This document shows, in pieces, positions 1 through 9,464 of a stretch of DNA of 64,000 nt. The notes beneath the pieces were generated by a model. The model searched no databases and was not told the origin of the DNA. It was given only the letters and a program-made list of their open reading frames with translations. Positions within the stretch are counted from its first letter, which is position 1, and the number at the start of each line of letters is the position of its first letter. The DNA lies in contig CAMUYQ010000001.1 of NCBI GenBank assembly GCA_947165025.1, positions 372,001-436,000 of the forward strand, read 5' to 3'. The DNA is from an uncultured Lachnospiraceae bacterium. Its GTDB lineage: Bacteria; Bacillota; Clostridia; Lachnospirales; Lachnospiraceae. The translations under genes and the position numbers were made by a program.

Positions 1-1105
1 CACTGCCATCCCTAAAGCTCTTTACCCTGCCCTCTTTGTTGTTCGACAAAAATAGAATTCCGAAACCGATGTTATCAAGCTTCTTCAGCAGTGCCACGGA
101 CCGCTCGTCAGGCGGGGCATCATGCATAACAAGCGTATTGTCAATATCGAATATGATCCCCCGTATCCCTTCGGCATAAAGTTTTTCATAATCAATAACA
201 TACGCACTTTCAATATACTCGTCAGGGTAAAAATAACCTATGATATCTATTTCGACCATCAACATGGCAACGACCATCATCACACATCCGACGATCATCC
301 TTTGTGTCATGGACTCACCGAGGATCACAAATGATGCGATCGCTCCTACAACAGCCTCCATCCCCATTATTATCGATGCGGGTGCGGGCGGAGCATATTC
401 CTGGCACACTGTCTGAAGCCCATACCCGAATATCGTAGGGAAGATTATAAGGAATGCGAGACTTCCTATCGTGCCTTCGGTAAACATCGAAGAAGTCATT
501 GCTCCCGAAGCAAACGGTGCAGACAGGAGTGAGAAAACACCCGTTACTAAAAACTGCCAGATAACGAGTACTATTGTATCATCGCCTTTGGCATAGCGCG
601 CTATAGTGATTATCTGAAGAGCGTAAATAAGGCCGCTGATGAGCGTAAGGGTATCTCCGAGTCCGATAGTTATCCTCTCGGTAAGTGATATGAGTCCTAT
701 CCCCCAGAATCCGATAACGGCAGCAACCAGATATCTTAATCTCGGCCTGACCTTATTGATGACAAAGTGAAGAAAAGGTACGAGTATGACATATATCGTT
801 GTCAGAAAAGCGTTTTTCCCGGCTGTTGTGTATTTACAGCCGTATGTCTGGAAAACTTCAGCGACAAAGAGAAGAAAACCTATCAGCATCCCGTGTATCA
901 TCTGGTGCCTGTCGGATGCGATAAGCCGTTTAATGAATATGAGCCCCAAAAGCACACCACCGATCGTGAACCTGATACCGAGCATGTAAAGGGGCGGCAT
1001 AACGTCAATACTTGTTTTTATAAATACAAAGCTCAGTCCCCAGTTGATCGTGACAAAGATCAGCCCGAGACAGGCGATAAGTTCGTTTTTCCTGCTCTTA
1101 CTCAT
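1..1105 (-). CDS. EamA/DMT-type transporter fused to YqeG-like HAD phosphatase (3' end cut by window)
   Basis: I translated this frame from the ATG at 1105 to the window edge (368 codons) and found no stop. Residues 1-288 are very hydrophobic with roughly ten membrane segments and look like a drug/metabolite exporter of the EamA type, including NWGLSFVFIK near the N-terminus and a late GAIASFVILGES motif. From about residue 290 the protein becomes soluble: GYFYPDEYIESAY, then GIIFDIDNTLV (residues 317-327) and LFLSNNKEGRV. These are the start and motifs I and II of YqeG-family HAD IIIA phosphatases. Frame continuity was checked at three internal codons and at the junction. The 3' end lies outside the window, so HAD motifs III and IV are not visible. 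The AGGAGG upstream lies 19 nt from the ATG, which is too far for normal use. Substrates of both halves are unknown. Confidence 0.8.
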   Translation of the reverse strand, partial: MSKSRKNELIACLGLIFVTINWGLSFVFIKTSIDVMPPLYMLGIRFTIGGVLLGLIFIKRLIASDRHQMIHGMLIGFLLFVAEVFQTYGCKYTTAGKNAFLTTIYVILVPFLHFVINKVRPRLRYLVAAVIGFWGIGLISLTERITIGLGDTLTLISGLIYALQIITIARYAKGDDTIVLVIWQFLVTGVFSLLSAPFASGAMTSSMFTEGTIGSLAFLIIFPTIFGYGLQTVCQEYAPPAPASIIMGMEAVVGAIASFVILGESMTQRMIVGCVMMVVAMLMVEIDIIGYFYPDEYIESAYVIDYEKLYAEGIRGIIFDIDNTLVMHDAPPDERSVALLKKLDNIGFGILFLSNNKEGRVKSFRDGS

Positions 1106-1116
1106 GAAAAGAAGTA

Positions 1117-1148
1117 TAAAAAAACCTCCTGCAAATTGCAAGAGGTTT
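1117..1148 (-). terminator. Rho-independent terminator after the 126-aa gene
   Basis: Read on the minus strand, AACCTCTTGCA, a 3-nt loop and TGCAGGAGGTT form an 11-bp stem with one G-U pair, followed by a run of seven T. It ends the transcript of the 126-residue protein just before the transporter fusion gene. Its 3' arm contains AGGAGG. Confidence 0.85.
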
Positions 1149-1169
1149 GATATCATACGATTTTGATCA

Positions 1170-1550
1170 TCACTTCTGTATAACGATACCGTCTTCGTCA
1201 GCCGAAAGGTTTGTGTCGCCTACAAAGTACTGGTACTGCATGAGCGCCTGATCCTTCTGCATGTCGGATACAGCCTTTTGAAGATCAAGTGATTCAAGAT
1301 CTGACTGTCTTCCCTTCATCTCAAAGCCACCCGGCTCATTAAGACTTAAGGAAATGTCCTCAAGACTTGCATTGGCTCTCGGACGGATATCGGAAAGACG
1401 GAGGTCTATGGTGGACTGTCCGACGGCTTCCTGTTTCTTCTCTTCCTGAGCGGTCTGCTGTTCGTTGATCTTGCGAAGCGCCTGATCGTTACGGACGTTA
1501 TTGATGTTGCCGTATATGCCGGTCTGGTAGTTGTCGATTCCCTGTATCAT
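1170..1550 (-). CDS. Unrecognised 126-aa soluble protein
   Basis: This is a small, charged protein with no signal peptide or membrane segment. It starts at an ATG with purine-rich sequence upstream (GGGAGAGGGAAATAAT). The middle is polar and rich in Gln, Glu and Lys (residues about 25-45), consistent with a helix. The C-terminal half carries DLQKAVSDMQKDQALMQYQYFVG-like heptad-style sequence ending in an acidic tail. I do not recognise a named family. It has its own promoter and terminator, so it is a monocistronic unit between the peptide importer and the transporter fusion. Its function is unknown. Confidence 0.75.
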   Translation of the reverse strand: MIQGIDNYQTGIYGNINNVRNDQALRKINEQQTAQEEKKQEAVGQSTIDLRLSDIRPRANASLEDISLSLNEPGGFEMKGRQSDLESLDLQKAVSDMQKDQALMQYQYFVGDTNLSADEDGIVIQK

Positions 1551-1601
1551 ATTATTTCCCTCTCCCTCGCACCGGTTGGTTTACATAACCGATACAAGGA
1601 A

Positions 1602-1629
1602 ATTATATCACATATTTGTTTGTTTGCAA
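1602..1629 (-). promoter_or_regulatory. Sigma-A-type promoter of the 126-aa gene
   Basis: On the minus strand, TTGCAA (1624-1629), a 16-bp spacer and TATAAT (1602-1607) sit about 50 bp upstream of the ATG at 1550. The -10 box is a perfect consensus match. Confidence 0.75.
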
Positions 1630-1682
1630 TATTTATATCGACAACCGCGGGAAAAAGTTTATAGCATTTTTAAAATAACTGA

Positions 1683-3233
1683 TCATTTTAAATATCCGGC
1701 ACTTGATAACAGTTGTTTTGTATACGGATCCTTGGGATCATTGTAGATTTCCTCATCCGTGCCCTGCTCGACTATCCTGCCGTCCTTCATGACGATGACC
1801 CGTGAACAGAGCTCATATACGACCTTCAGATCGTGTGAAATGAACAGTATCGCTATGCCAAGTTCCCTGTTAAGCTTTATGAGAAGATTGATGACCTGCT
1901 CCTGTACCGTTACATCGAGTGCTGATACAGGTTCGTCGGCTATTATCAGTTTCGGTCCGAGCATCAGGGCAAGTGCGATGCATACCCTCTGTCTCTGACC
2001 GCCCGAAAGGGCCTTGGGCCTTCGCTTAAGATACGTTTCATCAAGACCGACAAGGCTAAGCATTGATTTTGCGCGCTCGCGGCGCTCTTTAGCCGTATAT
2101 CCGCCTTTGATCCTCAGGGGTTCCTCAAGGATCCAGCCTACAGTCCTTGTGGGGTTAAGCGAACCGTACGGATCCTGGAATACCATCTGCGGCATTTCGG
2201 AATAATGTATTATCCGGCCGTCGGTGTCATCAAGCATACCGAGTATCGTTTTGCCGAGCGTTGTCTTTCCGCTCCCGCTCTCACCGACAAGACCCATTAT
2301 CTCGCCATCATACATCGTAAACGATGCATCTTTGACAACGAGCTTCTGCTTCGTACCGGGAACAAAAAAGCCGCTAACCTTTTTATATCTGGCGCTGACA
2401 TTCTTAACTTCAAGGATCGGCTTTCTGTCCGGATCCTGTGAGGGCTTTGCGATCTTTTTGAATTTGGGTATCGCTTCTATAAGATGCTTCGTATACTCTT
2501 CCTTCGGATGATCAAACACCTCGTCAACAAGACCGCTTTCGACGATACGGCCTTTATTCATGACAAGAACACGGCTGCATAGCGACCTTATTACGCTCAG
2601 ATCATGTGATATGAACAGGATCGCGGTACCCATCTGTCTGTTTATCTTTTTCAGAAGCTCGATTATCTGTGCCTGGATAGTGACATCAAGCGCAGTTGTC
2701 GGCTCATCGGCTATAAGAAGCTTCGGGTTGCATATGAGCGCTGCAGCGATCATGACCCTCTGTCTCATCCCGCCCGACAGTTCGTGGGGATATTTTTCAT
2801 AAATACTCTCCACATCGTCAAGTTCGACATCCCTGAGCATGTCAAGCGCGCGTTTCTTTATCTCTTCATCAGGCAGATCACTGTGTATCCTGAGTGCTTC
2901 CTCGACCTGATAACCGATCGTTTTGACCGGATTAAGGCTCGTCATCGGCTCCTGGAAAACTACCGCGATATCATCTCCCTGTATCGAGCGAAGGTGTGAA
3001 CGCGGTGCCGTCAGCAATTCCTCTCCCTCAAACATGATACTGCCTTTCTTTTTCATGTCCTTACGTGACAGAAGGCCTGCGATGGCGAGTGCGGACATTG
3101 ATTTTCCGGACCCGGATTCGCCGACGATGCCGACTATCTCACCGGGGGAGACCGTGATGTCAAAATCATACACGACCGTCTCCGGTATTATCGAATCCTC
3201 TATTTCGATGTGAAGATCAGTAACTTCAAGCAT
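1683..3233 (-). CDS. Peptide/nickel ABC importer, fused double ATPase
   Basis: This 516-residue cytoplasmic protein carries two complete ABC ATPase domains in tandem, equivalent to DppD and DppF (or OppD and OppF) in one chain. Each half has a Walker A (GESGSGKS near residue 38; GESGSGKT near residue 313), a signature ([16 protein letters not shown]) and a Walker B ending in ADEP. Each half ends with the oligopeptide-transporter extension that includes [10 protein letters not shown] in the second copy. It would energise uptake of peptides through the two permeases encoded upstream. Its start overlaps the end of the second permease gene by 8 nt, so the genes are translationally coupled. Double-ATPase fusions of this type are known (for example YejF and GsiA). 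The substrate cannot be told from the sequence. Confidence 0.92.
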   Translation of the reverse strand: MLEVTDLHIEIEDSIIPETVVYDFDITVSPGEIVGIVGESGSGKSMSALAIAGLLSRKDMKKKGSIMFEGEELLTAPRSHLRSIQGDDIAVVFQEPMTSLNPVKTIGYQVEEALRIHSDLPDEEIKKRALDMLRDVELDDVESIYEKYPHELSGGMRQRVMIAAALICNPKLLIADEPTTALDVTIQAQIIELLKKINRQMGTAILFISHDLSVIRSLCSRVLVMNKGRIVESGLVDEVFDHPKEEYTKHLIEAIPKFKKIAKPSQDPDRKPILEVKNVSARYKKVSGFFVPGTKQKLVVKDASFTMYDGEIMGLVGESGSGKTTLGKTILGMLDDTDGRIIHYSEMPQMVFQDPYGSLNPTRTVGWILEEPLRIKGGYTAKERRERAKSMLSLVGLDETYLKRRPKALSGGQRQRVCIALALMLGPKLIIADEPVSALDVTVQEQVINLLIKLNRELGIAILFISHDLKVVYELCSRVIVMKDGRIVEQGTDEEIYNDPKDPYTKQLLSSAGYLK

Positions 3234-4041
3234 TTTTCTTTAACCCGTCCCCGAGAAGTGAAAATCCCAGTACTATAAGTGCAATCGTAACACCCGTGAT
3301 AACGGCATATGAAGGCTCTGAAAACAGGAATGCCTGTGCATCCGAGAGCATCCTTCCGAGCGATGACTGCGGCGGCTGTACACCGATACCGAGAAAGCTC
3401 ATGCTCGCCTCGGCAAGTACCGCATTGTTAAAACCTATAACCGTAGATGACAGAAGGACCGGAATGGTATTGGGAAGTATATGCACGAACATTATCCTTA
3501 TGTCCGATGCTCCCATCAGTCTCGCACTCCTTACATAGTCAAGATTCTTGCATCTTTTGAACTCTCCCCTGACGATACGCGCAAAGCTCGGAACAAAGAC
3601 TATTCCGAGAGATACGATCACTTTCCATGTTCCGCTTCCGAACACGCTTATGAACACAAGTGCCAGCAGAATGCTCGGGAACGCAAGAACAGCATCGTTG
3701 AACCTCATCATGATCTCATCGACCGCACCACCGTAATAGCCTGTAAGGGCTCCGACGATGATCCCGAAGGTCACACCTATAAGGACCGTGAAAAAGGCCA
3801 CTAAAAGCGTTGTCGCGCCTCCTGTGGAGAGCCTTGTAAAGAGATCACGCCCGAAATTGTCGCATCCCATTATGTGATTAATCGAAGGATCGGCAAACTT
3901 GGCAGAGGCATCCATCGCATCCGGATCATATGGTGAAAACATGACCCCGAGCACGATAAGAAGCACCATGAATGCTGATATTATCAGTCCTATATACAGT
4001 TCCGGATTCTTTTTGAACGAAAAGAGAAACTTCTTCATCAT
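3226..4041 (-). CDS. Peptide ABC importer permease, DppC/OppC type
   Basis: This is a 271-residue inner-membrane permease of the DppC type. The N-terminus has one membrane segment followed by a short loop with the family-typical [13 protein letters not shown] sequence. The binding-protein-dependent transport domain follows, with the EAA-type loop [19 protein letters not shown] near residues 210-230, which contacts the ATPase. It overlaps the upstream DppB-type gene by one base and the downstream ATPase gene by 8 bases. It would form the translocation pore with the DppB-type partner. The family assignment is strong; the transported peptide or metal chelate is unknown. Confidence 0.93.
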   Translation of the reverse strand: MMKKFLFSFKKNPELYIGLIISAFMVLLIVLGVMFSPYDPDAMDASAKFADPSINHIMGCDNFGRDLFTRLSTGGATTLLVAFFTVLIGVTFGIIVGALTGYYGGAVDEIMMRFNDAVLAFPSILLALVFISVFGSGTWKVIVSLGIVFVPSFARIVRGEFKRCKNLDYVRSARLMGASDIRIMFVHILPNTIPVLLSSTVIGFNNAVLAEASMSFLGIGVQPPQSSLGRMLSDAQAFLFSEPSYAVITGVTIALIVLGFSLLGDGLKKNA

Positions 4042-4982
4042 CAGTTCCCCCTCATTCTCGGATCAAGGACCTGATACATGATATCTACCAGGAGATTGAT
4101 AAATATGACTATCATGGCGATTATCGCGATTATCGCCTGTACGACCGGGTAATCCCTGTTGGATATTGATGATATCAGAAGCCTACCGTATCCGGGGATC
4201 GAGAAAACCTGCTCTATCACAAGGCTTCCTGCAACTATATCGGCAAGCGTCATCCCCAGAAACGTGATGACAGGGATGAGGGCATTCTTCAGAACATGCT
4301 TATACAGAACATCCATCGTGGAATTTCCCCTGCTGTATGCGGTGCGCACATAGTCAAGCTTCCTTTCGGACAGTATCGAAGTCTTTAAAAGCTTCGTGCT
4401 CATGGCTGCCTTCGGAAGCGCTATGGCAACCGCAGGGAAGAACAGATATCCCATAAACCTGATGAAATTGACATCATAGGAAACAAATCCGCCCGGAGTG
4501 AACATATGAAGTATCATCCCGAACAGGTATGTGATCAGTATGCCGAGAAAGAACGGCGGAATGGACATAGTAAGCTGTCCGAGAACATCAACGGCCTTTG
4601 AAAGCGGTCTGTCCTCGTACTTTGACGTAATAACGCCTATAGGTATGGAAAGTGCAACAACAAGCACAAACGACATGAGCGTAAGTGTAAGTGTTATCGG
4701 GAGCTTTGATGCGAGCATGGAACGCACGCTGACACCGTATGATATCGATGTTCCCATATCTCCGAAGAAAAAATCACCCAGCCATGAAAAATAACGTACA
4801 AAAAACGGCCTGGTAAGGCCAAGCTCCTCCCGAAGCCGCTCAAGGGATTCGGGAGTAGCATTTATACCAAGCCTGTAAGTTGCCGCATCACCCGGTATCA
4901 GTTCAAAAGCAATGAACACAAAAAGGGTGACCAGCAGTACCGTTATAACAAAAGTAGCTATCTTCTTTAGTACAGTTTTCAT
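4041..4982 (-). CDS. Peptide ABC importer permease, DppB/OppB type
   Basis: This 313-residue inner-membrane permease has the usual DppB layout: one N-terminal membrane helix, an extracellular loop (ATYRLGINATPESLERLREE), then five helices. The EAA-like cytoplasmic loop near residues 245-275 reads GSLVIEQVFSIPGYGRLL. It starts at an ATG that overlaps the end of the binding-protein gene by 4 nt. It pairs with the DppC-type permease downstream and with the fused double ATPase. Confidence 0.93.
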   Translation of the reverse strand: MKTVLKKIATFVITVLLVTLFVFIAFELIPGDAATYRLGINATPESLERLREELGLTRPFFVRYFSWLGDFFFGDMGTSISYGVSVRSMLASKLPITLTLTLMSFVLVVALSIPIGVITSKYEDRPLSKAVDVLGQLTMSIPPFFLGILITYLFGMILHMFTPGGFVSYDVNFIRFMGYLFFPAVAIALPKAAMSTKLLKTSILSERKLDYVRTAYSRGNSTMDVLYKHVLKNALIPVITFLGMTLADIVAGSLVIEQVFSIPGYGRLLISSISNRDYPVVQAIIAIIAMIVIFINLLVDIMYQVLDPRMRGN

Positions 4983-6502
4983 TTACCGTCTGTTTTCAGC
5001 TTAAGCTTTGCAAAATCCTGAACATACATCGGGTAGAACACATAGCCCTCATATTTGTCAGAGAGCGCCACGAATTCAGCCATATCCTGAATATATATGT
5101 TTGCTGCATTGGCGGCAAGATTTTTCTGAAGCTCTTTGTACAGTTCAGTCCTTTCATCATCGGAATTGGATGCATATATCTTTTCGTATATCGCATCATA
5201 ATCCTTATCGGAATAATTGGTAAAGTTGTTCGGTGCATCCGTTATGAAGCGGTCAAGCATGGCACCGGCTGTAAGCGATGAAGCATCAACACCGATCAGT
5301 GTTGCTTCGTACTGTCTTCCCGAATAAACGTCCGAAAGCCAGCTGTTCCACTCAACAAGCTTGATTTCAGCATTTACGCCGATCTCCTTGAGCTGCTGTG
5401 CTACAACCTGAGCTGCCTCGATATGAGGCTGGTAATTGGACGGAACCGTGATTGAGAATGAAAATCCGTCAGGATATCCTGCCTTTGCAAGAAGCTCCTT
5501 AGCCTTTTCGGTATCGGTCGGATATGAATCGGACAGATCGATATAGTACTTTCCGAATGACGGGAACATGCTGCTTCCGACCGGATAGCCCTTACCGTCA
5601 CTTGTCAGATCAAGTATCTTCTTTACATCGACTGCATATGAGAGCGCACGGCAAACATCCACATTGTCAAAAGGTTTGACAGCGTGGTTAAGATATACAG
5701 CCTGTACAAGGTTCATCTGTCCTTCAAGAACATTGAAACTGTCATTCAGCTGCTCCGTCTGTGTCGATGTCAGTCTTGCGAACATATCAACGGATCCTCC
5801 GTTTAAGTTCATGACGATCGAATCTGCATTGGGGATTATCTTGAGCGTTATATTCTCAATATTTGCGGGCGTACCCCAGTATGAATCAAACTTCTTCAGG
5901 ACGATGTTCTCCTGAGGCGAGCGTGAAACATACATATACGGTCCCGTTCCGACAGGATTCGTTGACGGCTTGTCATTGTCCTTCGGAATGATAGACGCGT
6001 TCGTGTTGGCGATATATGCCGGAAAATCGATGTCCTTTTCGTTAAGGACTATCTCCACCGTATCATCACCTTTAACGGTAACGGATTTAATGTTTGAAAA
6101 AGCCGTTATGAGGGATTCCGATCCCGTCATACCGGCAGCTTTTTCGATACTGTATTTTACATCCTCTGCCGTTACCGTGTTTCCGTTATGGAATTTAACA
6201 TTATCCCGTATCACAAACGTGTACGTAAGTCCGTCATCAGATACGGAATATTCTTTGGCTACGGCGGGAATAAGATCTCCGTTTTCATCAGGCTTTAAAA
6301 GGCCTTCGTAAATGTTGAACAAAATCTCCTTAGTTCCTGCCGCAACTGCTTCGTGTGGGTCAAGACTGTCTTCCAGGTCCTGCGGAATACCAACAACTAT
6401 CTTGGAAGAAGCATCCGACTTATCACCTGAGCATGCGCCCAGTGCAACAGCCGGGATCAGTGCCACACACAATGCGACTGCAATAATACCTTTTCTTTTC
6501 AT
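4979..6502 (-). CDS. Peptide ABC importer substrate-binding lipoprotein (SBP family 5)
   Basis: This 507-residue extracellular lipoprotein has a lysine-rich start, a hydrophobic stretch and a lipobox ending ALGAC (Cys 23). The body is an extracellular solute-binding protein family 5 domain, with LEDSLDPHEAVAAGTKEILFN near the N-terminus and the typical DNVKFHNGNTVTAEDVKYS segment. In Gram-positive bacteria such proteins capture peptides or nickel chelates for the membrane permeases. It is the first gene of a four-gene operon and has a good ribosome binding site (GAGGAGATTGCACA before ATG). A terminator lies directly upstream, so the operon probably has its own promoter nearby, although I could not pick out clear -35 and -10 boxes. 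Confidence 0.93.
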   Translation of the reverse strand: MKRKGIIAVALCVALIPAVALGACSGDKSDASSKIVVGIPQDLEDSLDPHEAVAAGTKEILFNIYEGLLKPDENGDLIPAVAKEYSVSDDGLTYTFVIRDNVKFHNGNTVTAEDVKYSIEKAAGMTGSESLITAFSNIKSVTVKGDDTVEIVLNEKDIDFPAYIANTNASIIPKDNDKPSTNPVGTGPYMYVSRSPQENIVLKKFDSYWGTPANIENITLKIIPNADSIVMNLNGGSVDMFARLTSTQTEQLNDSFNVLEGQMNLVQAVYLNHAVKPFDNVDVCRALSYAVDVKKILDLTSDGKGYPVGSSMFPSFGKYYIDLSDSYPTDTEKAKELLAKAGYPDGFSFSITVPSNYQPHIEAAQVVAQQLKEIGVNAEIKLVEWNSWLSDVYSGRQYEATLIGVDASSLTAGAMLDRFITDAPNNFTNYSDKDYDAIYEKIYASNSDDERTELYKELQKNLAANAANIYIQDMAEFVALSDKYEGYVFYPMYVQDFAKLKLKTDGK

Positions 6503-6536
6503 TGTGCAATCTCCTCTCGATCATGTGATATTTGCA

Positions 6537-6566
6537 TAAAACACTCCGCGCTGCTGCGCGGAGTGT
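6537..6566 (-). terminator. Rho-independent terminator after nrdR
   Basis: On the minus strand, ACACTCCGCGC, loop AGCA and GCGCGGAGTGT form an 11-bp GC-rich stem followed by TTTTA. It closes the transcript containing ftsZ and nrdR before the peptide importer operon. Confidence 0.8.
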
Positions 6567-6591
6567 ATCAGCCTATTTAATTGTCATGATA

Positions 6592-7041
6592 CTATTTTAA
6601 AACTTTCTTAAGCTCATCCATGAAGGTGTTCACATCCTTGAACTCCCTGTATACGGATGCGAATCTGACATATGCGACGGCATCAAGATCCTTGAGCTTA
6701 CCCATTATGAGCTCACCGATGATGCTGCTCGGTATCTCCTTGTCCTCATATGAGAAGATAGCTGTTTCAACTTCATCAACTATCTGGCTGATACGGCTGG
6801 CGGAAACCGGACGCTTATGGCACGCACGCAGGATTCCTGCCTCTATCTTGGATCTGTCGTATGTTTCCCTGTTGTTATCCTTCTTGATGATTATTATCGG
6901 GATGGTCTCCACTTTTTCATAAGTGGTAAATCTCTTGTCGCACTCGTCGCATACACGACGGCGTCTGATCGAATTATTATCGTCAGCGGGTCTTGAGTCG
7001 ATAACCCTTGTGTTTTCATGACCGCAAAATGGACACTTCAT
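6592..7041 (-). CDS. nrdR: Transcriptional repressor NrdR
   Basis: This is a 149-residue cytoplasmic repressor of ribonucleotide reductase genes that senses ATP and dATP. The N-terminal zinc ribbon has Cys 3 and Cys 6 (MKCPFCG) and a second CDEC pair near residues 31-34, followed by RRRRVCDECDKRFTTYE. An ATP-cone domain fills residues about 48-138, with IIIIKKDNNRETYDRSKI. The length is typical of the family. It lies 17 nt after ftsZ and is likely co-transcribed with it, an arrangement that ties a dNTP-supply regulator to division genes. No NrdR box is recognisable in the window. Confidence 0.96.
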   Translation of the reverse strand: MKCPFCGHENTRVIDSRPADDNNSIRRRRVCDECDKRFTTYEKVETIPIIIIKKDNNRETYDRSKIEAGILRACHKRPVSASRISQIVDEVETAIFSYEDKEIPSSIIGELIMGKLKDLDAVAYVRFASVYREFKDVNTFMDELKKVLK

Positions 7042-7058
7042 AAGTTCTCTCCTGTTCT

Positions 7059-8450
7059 TTATTTATTATTCTTAAGGAAATCCGGTATCTTTATAGACTT
7101 GGCTTCAACTTTGCTCTCAAGCGGAGCCGTGGGTCTTGATATTCCGGATAAAGAACTTACTGTACGCTGTGTCGGCTGCGACGGTGTCGGAATACCCGGT
7201 GTTGCGGCCTGTCCCATCTGCTGCATGGGCATCGTTCCGGTCACGCCTGCGCCGGGAACCGCATTGTTCATTACAGGAGCCGCATTCTGTGCGAATCCTG
7301 CACCTGCCTGTGCACCATACATGGGCTGAGGCATATTCGGAATCATGCCGTTCATCATGCCGGGCTGCATCTGACCCAGTCCGTTCATGCCGCCCATACC
7401 TGCCATGCCGGGACCACCCATTCCCATGCCGGGCATTCCTGCCGCGGGTCTTCTGGCATATTTGGCACCGGGCTGTGCTACAGGCTGAGTCTTGACGGCA
7501 TTCTCATCAATACCTGTTGCAAATACGGTAACCGTACATGTATCGGTATCTCTGGAGTCATCTCTTGCACCCATTATGAGGTTAACTTCATCACCAGTGA
7601 TATCTCTTACGTACTCAACAGCATCATATGCGTCATACAATGAGATGTCACCGGAAATATTAACGATAAGATCGCTCGCGCCCTGGATCGTTGTCTCAAG
7701 GAGAGGCGAATTAACAGCAAGCTTGACTGCCTCAACAGCCTTATCATCACCGCTTGCCATACCTATTCCGAGATGCGCTACGCCCTTGTCCTGCATTACG
7801 GTGCGGACATCGGCAAAGTCGAGGTTGATTAGCGAAGGTACATTGATCAGGTCGGTGATACCTCTCACACCCTGCTGGAGTACTTCGTCCGCTTTCTTGA
7901 GCGCATCGGCCATGCTTGTTCTTCTGTCTACTATATCAAGGAGCTTGTCATTGGGGATAACGATAAGTGTATCTACATTCTGTTTGAGCTTTTCAATACC
8001 GCCTATGGCATTTTCCATACGCTTTCTTGCTTCAAACCTGAAAGGCTTCGTAACAATACCGACAGTAAGAGCACCCTGCTCTTTTGCTATCTTTGCGATG
8101 ACAGGCGCAGCACCGGTTCCGGTTCCGCCTCCCATTCCGCATGTGACGAATACCATGTGAGCGCCCTTAATGGCAGTCGCTATGGTTTCGGCCGATTCTT
8201 CAGCGGCCTTTTCGCCTATCTCCGGAACCGCTCCGGCTCCGAGACCCTGTGTAAGCTTTTCTCCGATCTGCAGAAGCCTGTGGGAATTACACATCTTAAG
8301 TGCCTGGCTGTCCGTATTGACACCCAGGAACTCAACTCCTGCGATATTCTCTTCGACCATGCGGTTAACCGCATTGTTGCCTGCCCCGCCGACCCCAACG
8401 ACGAGAATTCTTGCTGCAGCTTCTACTTCATTGTTCTTAATCTCCAGCAC
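7059..8450 (-). CDS. ftsZ: Cell division GTPase FtsZ with long Met/Gly-rich linker
   Basis: This is the tubulin-like GTPase that forms the division ring. The GTPase signature GGGTGTG is at residues 107-113, and NTDSQAL and the T7-loop region (NLDFADV) are present. The conserved C-terminal peptide [10 protein letters not shown], which binds partner proteins, ends the chain. At 463 residues it is longer than the usual 370-410. The excess is a linker of about 110 residues (330-445) dominated by Met, Gly, Pro, Gln and Ala. The start is a GTG with a strong AAGGAGGA at 7-nt spacing. It is preceded by a good promoter and followed by nrdR. ftsA is not next to it. Confidence 0.97.
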   Translation of the reverse strand: MLEIKNNEVEAAARILVVGVGGAGNNAVNRMVEENIAGVEFLGVNTDSQALKMCNSHRLLQIGEKLTQGLGAGAVPEIGEKAAEESAETIATAIKGAHMVFVTCGMGGGTGTGAAPVIAKIAKEQGALTVGIVTKPFRFEARKRMENAIGGIEKLKQNVDTLIVIPNDKLLDIVDRRTSMADALKKADEVLQQGVRGITDLINVPSLINLDFADVRTVMQDKGVAHLGIGMASGDDKAVEAVKLAVNSPLLETTIQGASDLIVNISGDISLYDAYDAVEYVRDITGDEVNLIMGARDDSRDTDTCTVTVFATGIDENAVKTQPVAQPGAKYARRPAAGMPGMGMGGPGMAGMGGMNGLGQMQPGMMNGMIPNMPQPMYGAQAGAGFAQNAAPVMNNAVPGAGVTGTMPMQQMGQAATPGIPTPSQPTQRTVSSLSGISRPTAPLESKVEAKSIKIPDFLKNNK

Positions 8451-8566
8451 GTCTGACTCCTCCTTACAATCACTAAACTTTCCCTCATATTATATTTCTT
8501 GTGCTTTTGTAATGTCTCAACCACAATTTGTTACGTCAACAATATTACGTAAACCCATACAAACAT

Positions 8567-8595
8567 ATAATAAATACATTTATTTGATTTATCAA
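8567..8595 (-). promoter_or_regulatory. Sigma-A-type promoter of ftsZ
   Basis: On the minus strand, TTGATA (8590-8595), 17 bp and TATTAT (8567-8572) lie in the AT-rich gap between ftsQ and ftsZ, about 115 bp upstream of the GTG start. The leader also holds a TTGACG at about 8533-8538 without a convincing -10 partner. Confidence 0.7.
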
Positions 8596-8623
8596 CACTT
8601 TTTTGAAAATTTTTCAAAATAAT

Positions 8624-9463
8624 TTATTCTTTTTTCTCGTCCGGCTCTTCTTTTGCATCTTCGCCTTCTTCGGTTACCTCTTCCCCGGGAGTCTCTTCCT
8701 TGTCCATGTCAAACGAAAAATTGACTTCTTCCCCGACATAGTTTTCCATGTGAAGAACACCGGAATAGCCTTTAAGCTGCGGCAGGAGCAGATGCATCTC
8801 GTTGATCTTCTCGTCAATAAAATCATCCGTGCCGAGTGATACTCTCGCATCTCCGAAATAAAGCGTTATCTTGCCTTCCGAATCAAACGCTATCCTGTCC
8901 GTCTCTATCTCGTATTTCCCGAGAAGCTGGGTGACGTTCAGTATCGTCATGAACACGCCGGGATCCTTGACGGGAAGCGGCTCGTGGAGAACAACATGGT
9001 CATATGACAGCCCCGTCACGAACGGAATGCCCTCGATCTCCCTGTTGGAGCTTTCCACGACAATACCGTCCTTGTCAAAGTACATGTAATGGCCAAGGTA
9101 TTCAACATAACCTGCTATCGCCTTCTCGTACACGTTGATCCTGACGGAATTGGAACTTACTATGTCCACATCCATCTTTTCAATGAACGGGATGTTCTCT
9201 ATGCTTTTATCCCTGCAAAGAACCGAAAGGACGAGCGAATTGTATGAATACCGTCCCGTAAAGACCATATCCTTTATCTCGTCTTCCGTATAATGCGAGT
9301 TACCCGTAACAGTAACACTTGTTATCAGATAATTGTACCAAAGCCACGCAATGATCCCGCAGAGTGCCGCCATTATAATAACAACCGTCAGCAATACCCT
9401 GAGTATCTTATTGTTCTTAAATACTTTGGGCATACTGATTTTGGGCATCTTGACTTTGAACAT
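8624..9463 (-). CDS. ftsQ: Cell division protein FtsQ/DivIB
   Basis: This is a 279-residue bitopic membrane protein of the divisome. A short basic cytoplasmic tail is followed by one membrane helix (residues about 23-48). A POTRA domain begins near ITSVTVTGNSHYTEDEI, and a beta domain extends to about residue 250. The last 25 residues are a very acidic Glu-rich tail. FtsQ/DivIB links FtsW and the penicillin-binding protein to FtsL and DivIC at the septum. The gene starts 1 nt after the ftsW stop, so it is coupled to the dcw operon. It is followed by a new promoter for ftsZ. Confidence 0.88.
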   Translation of the reverse strand: MFKVKMPKISMPKVFKNNKILRVLLTVVIIMAALCGIIAWLWYNYLITSVTVTGNSHYTEDEIKDMVFTGRYSYNSLVLSVLCRDKSIENIPFIEKMDVDIVSSNSVRINVYEKAIAGYVEYLGHYMYFDKDGIVVESSNREIEGIPFVTGLSYDHVVLHEPLPVKDPGVFMTILNVTQLLGKYEIETDRIAFDSEGKITLYFGDARVSLGTDDFIDEKINEMHLLLPQLKGYSGVLHMENYVGEEVNFSFDMDKEETPGEEVTEEGEDAKEEPDEKKE

Positions 9464-9464
9464 C

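Noticed and set aside
7492-8160. Long plus-strand frame opposite ftsZ (222 codons)
   Set aside because: It mirrors the codon structure of ftsZ, has Ser/Thr/Pro-rich shadow composition and no ribosome binding site.
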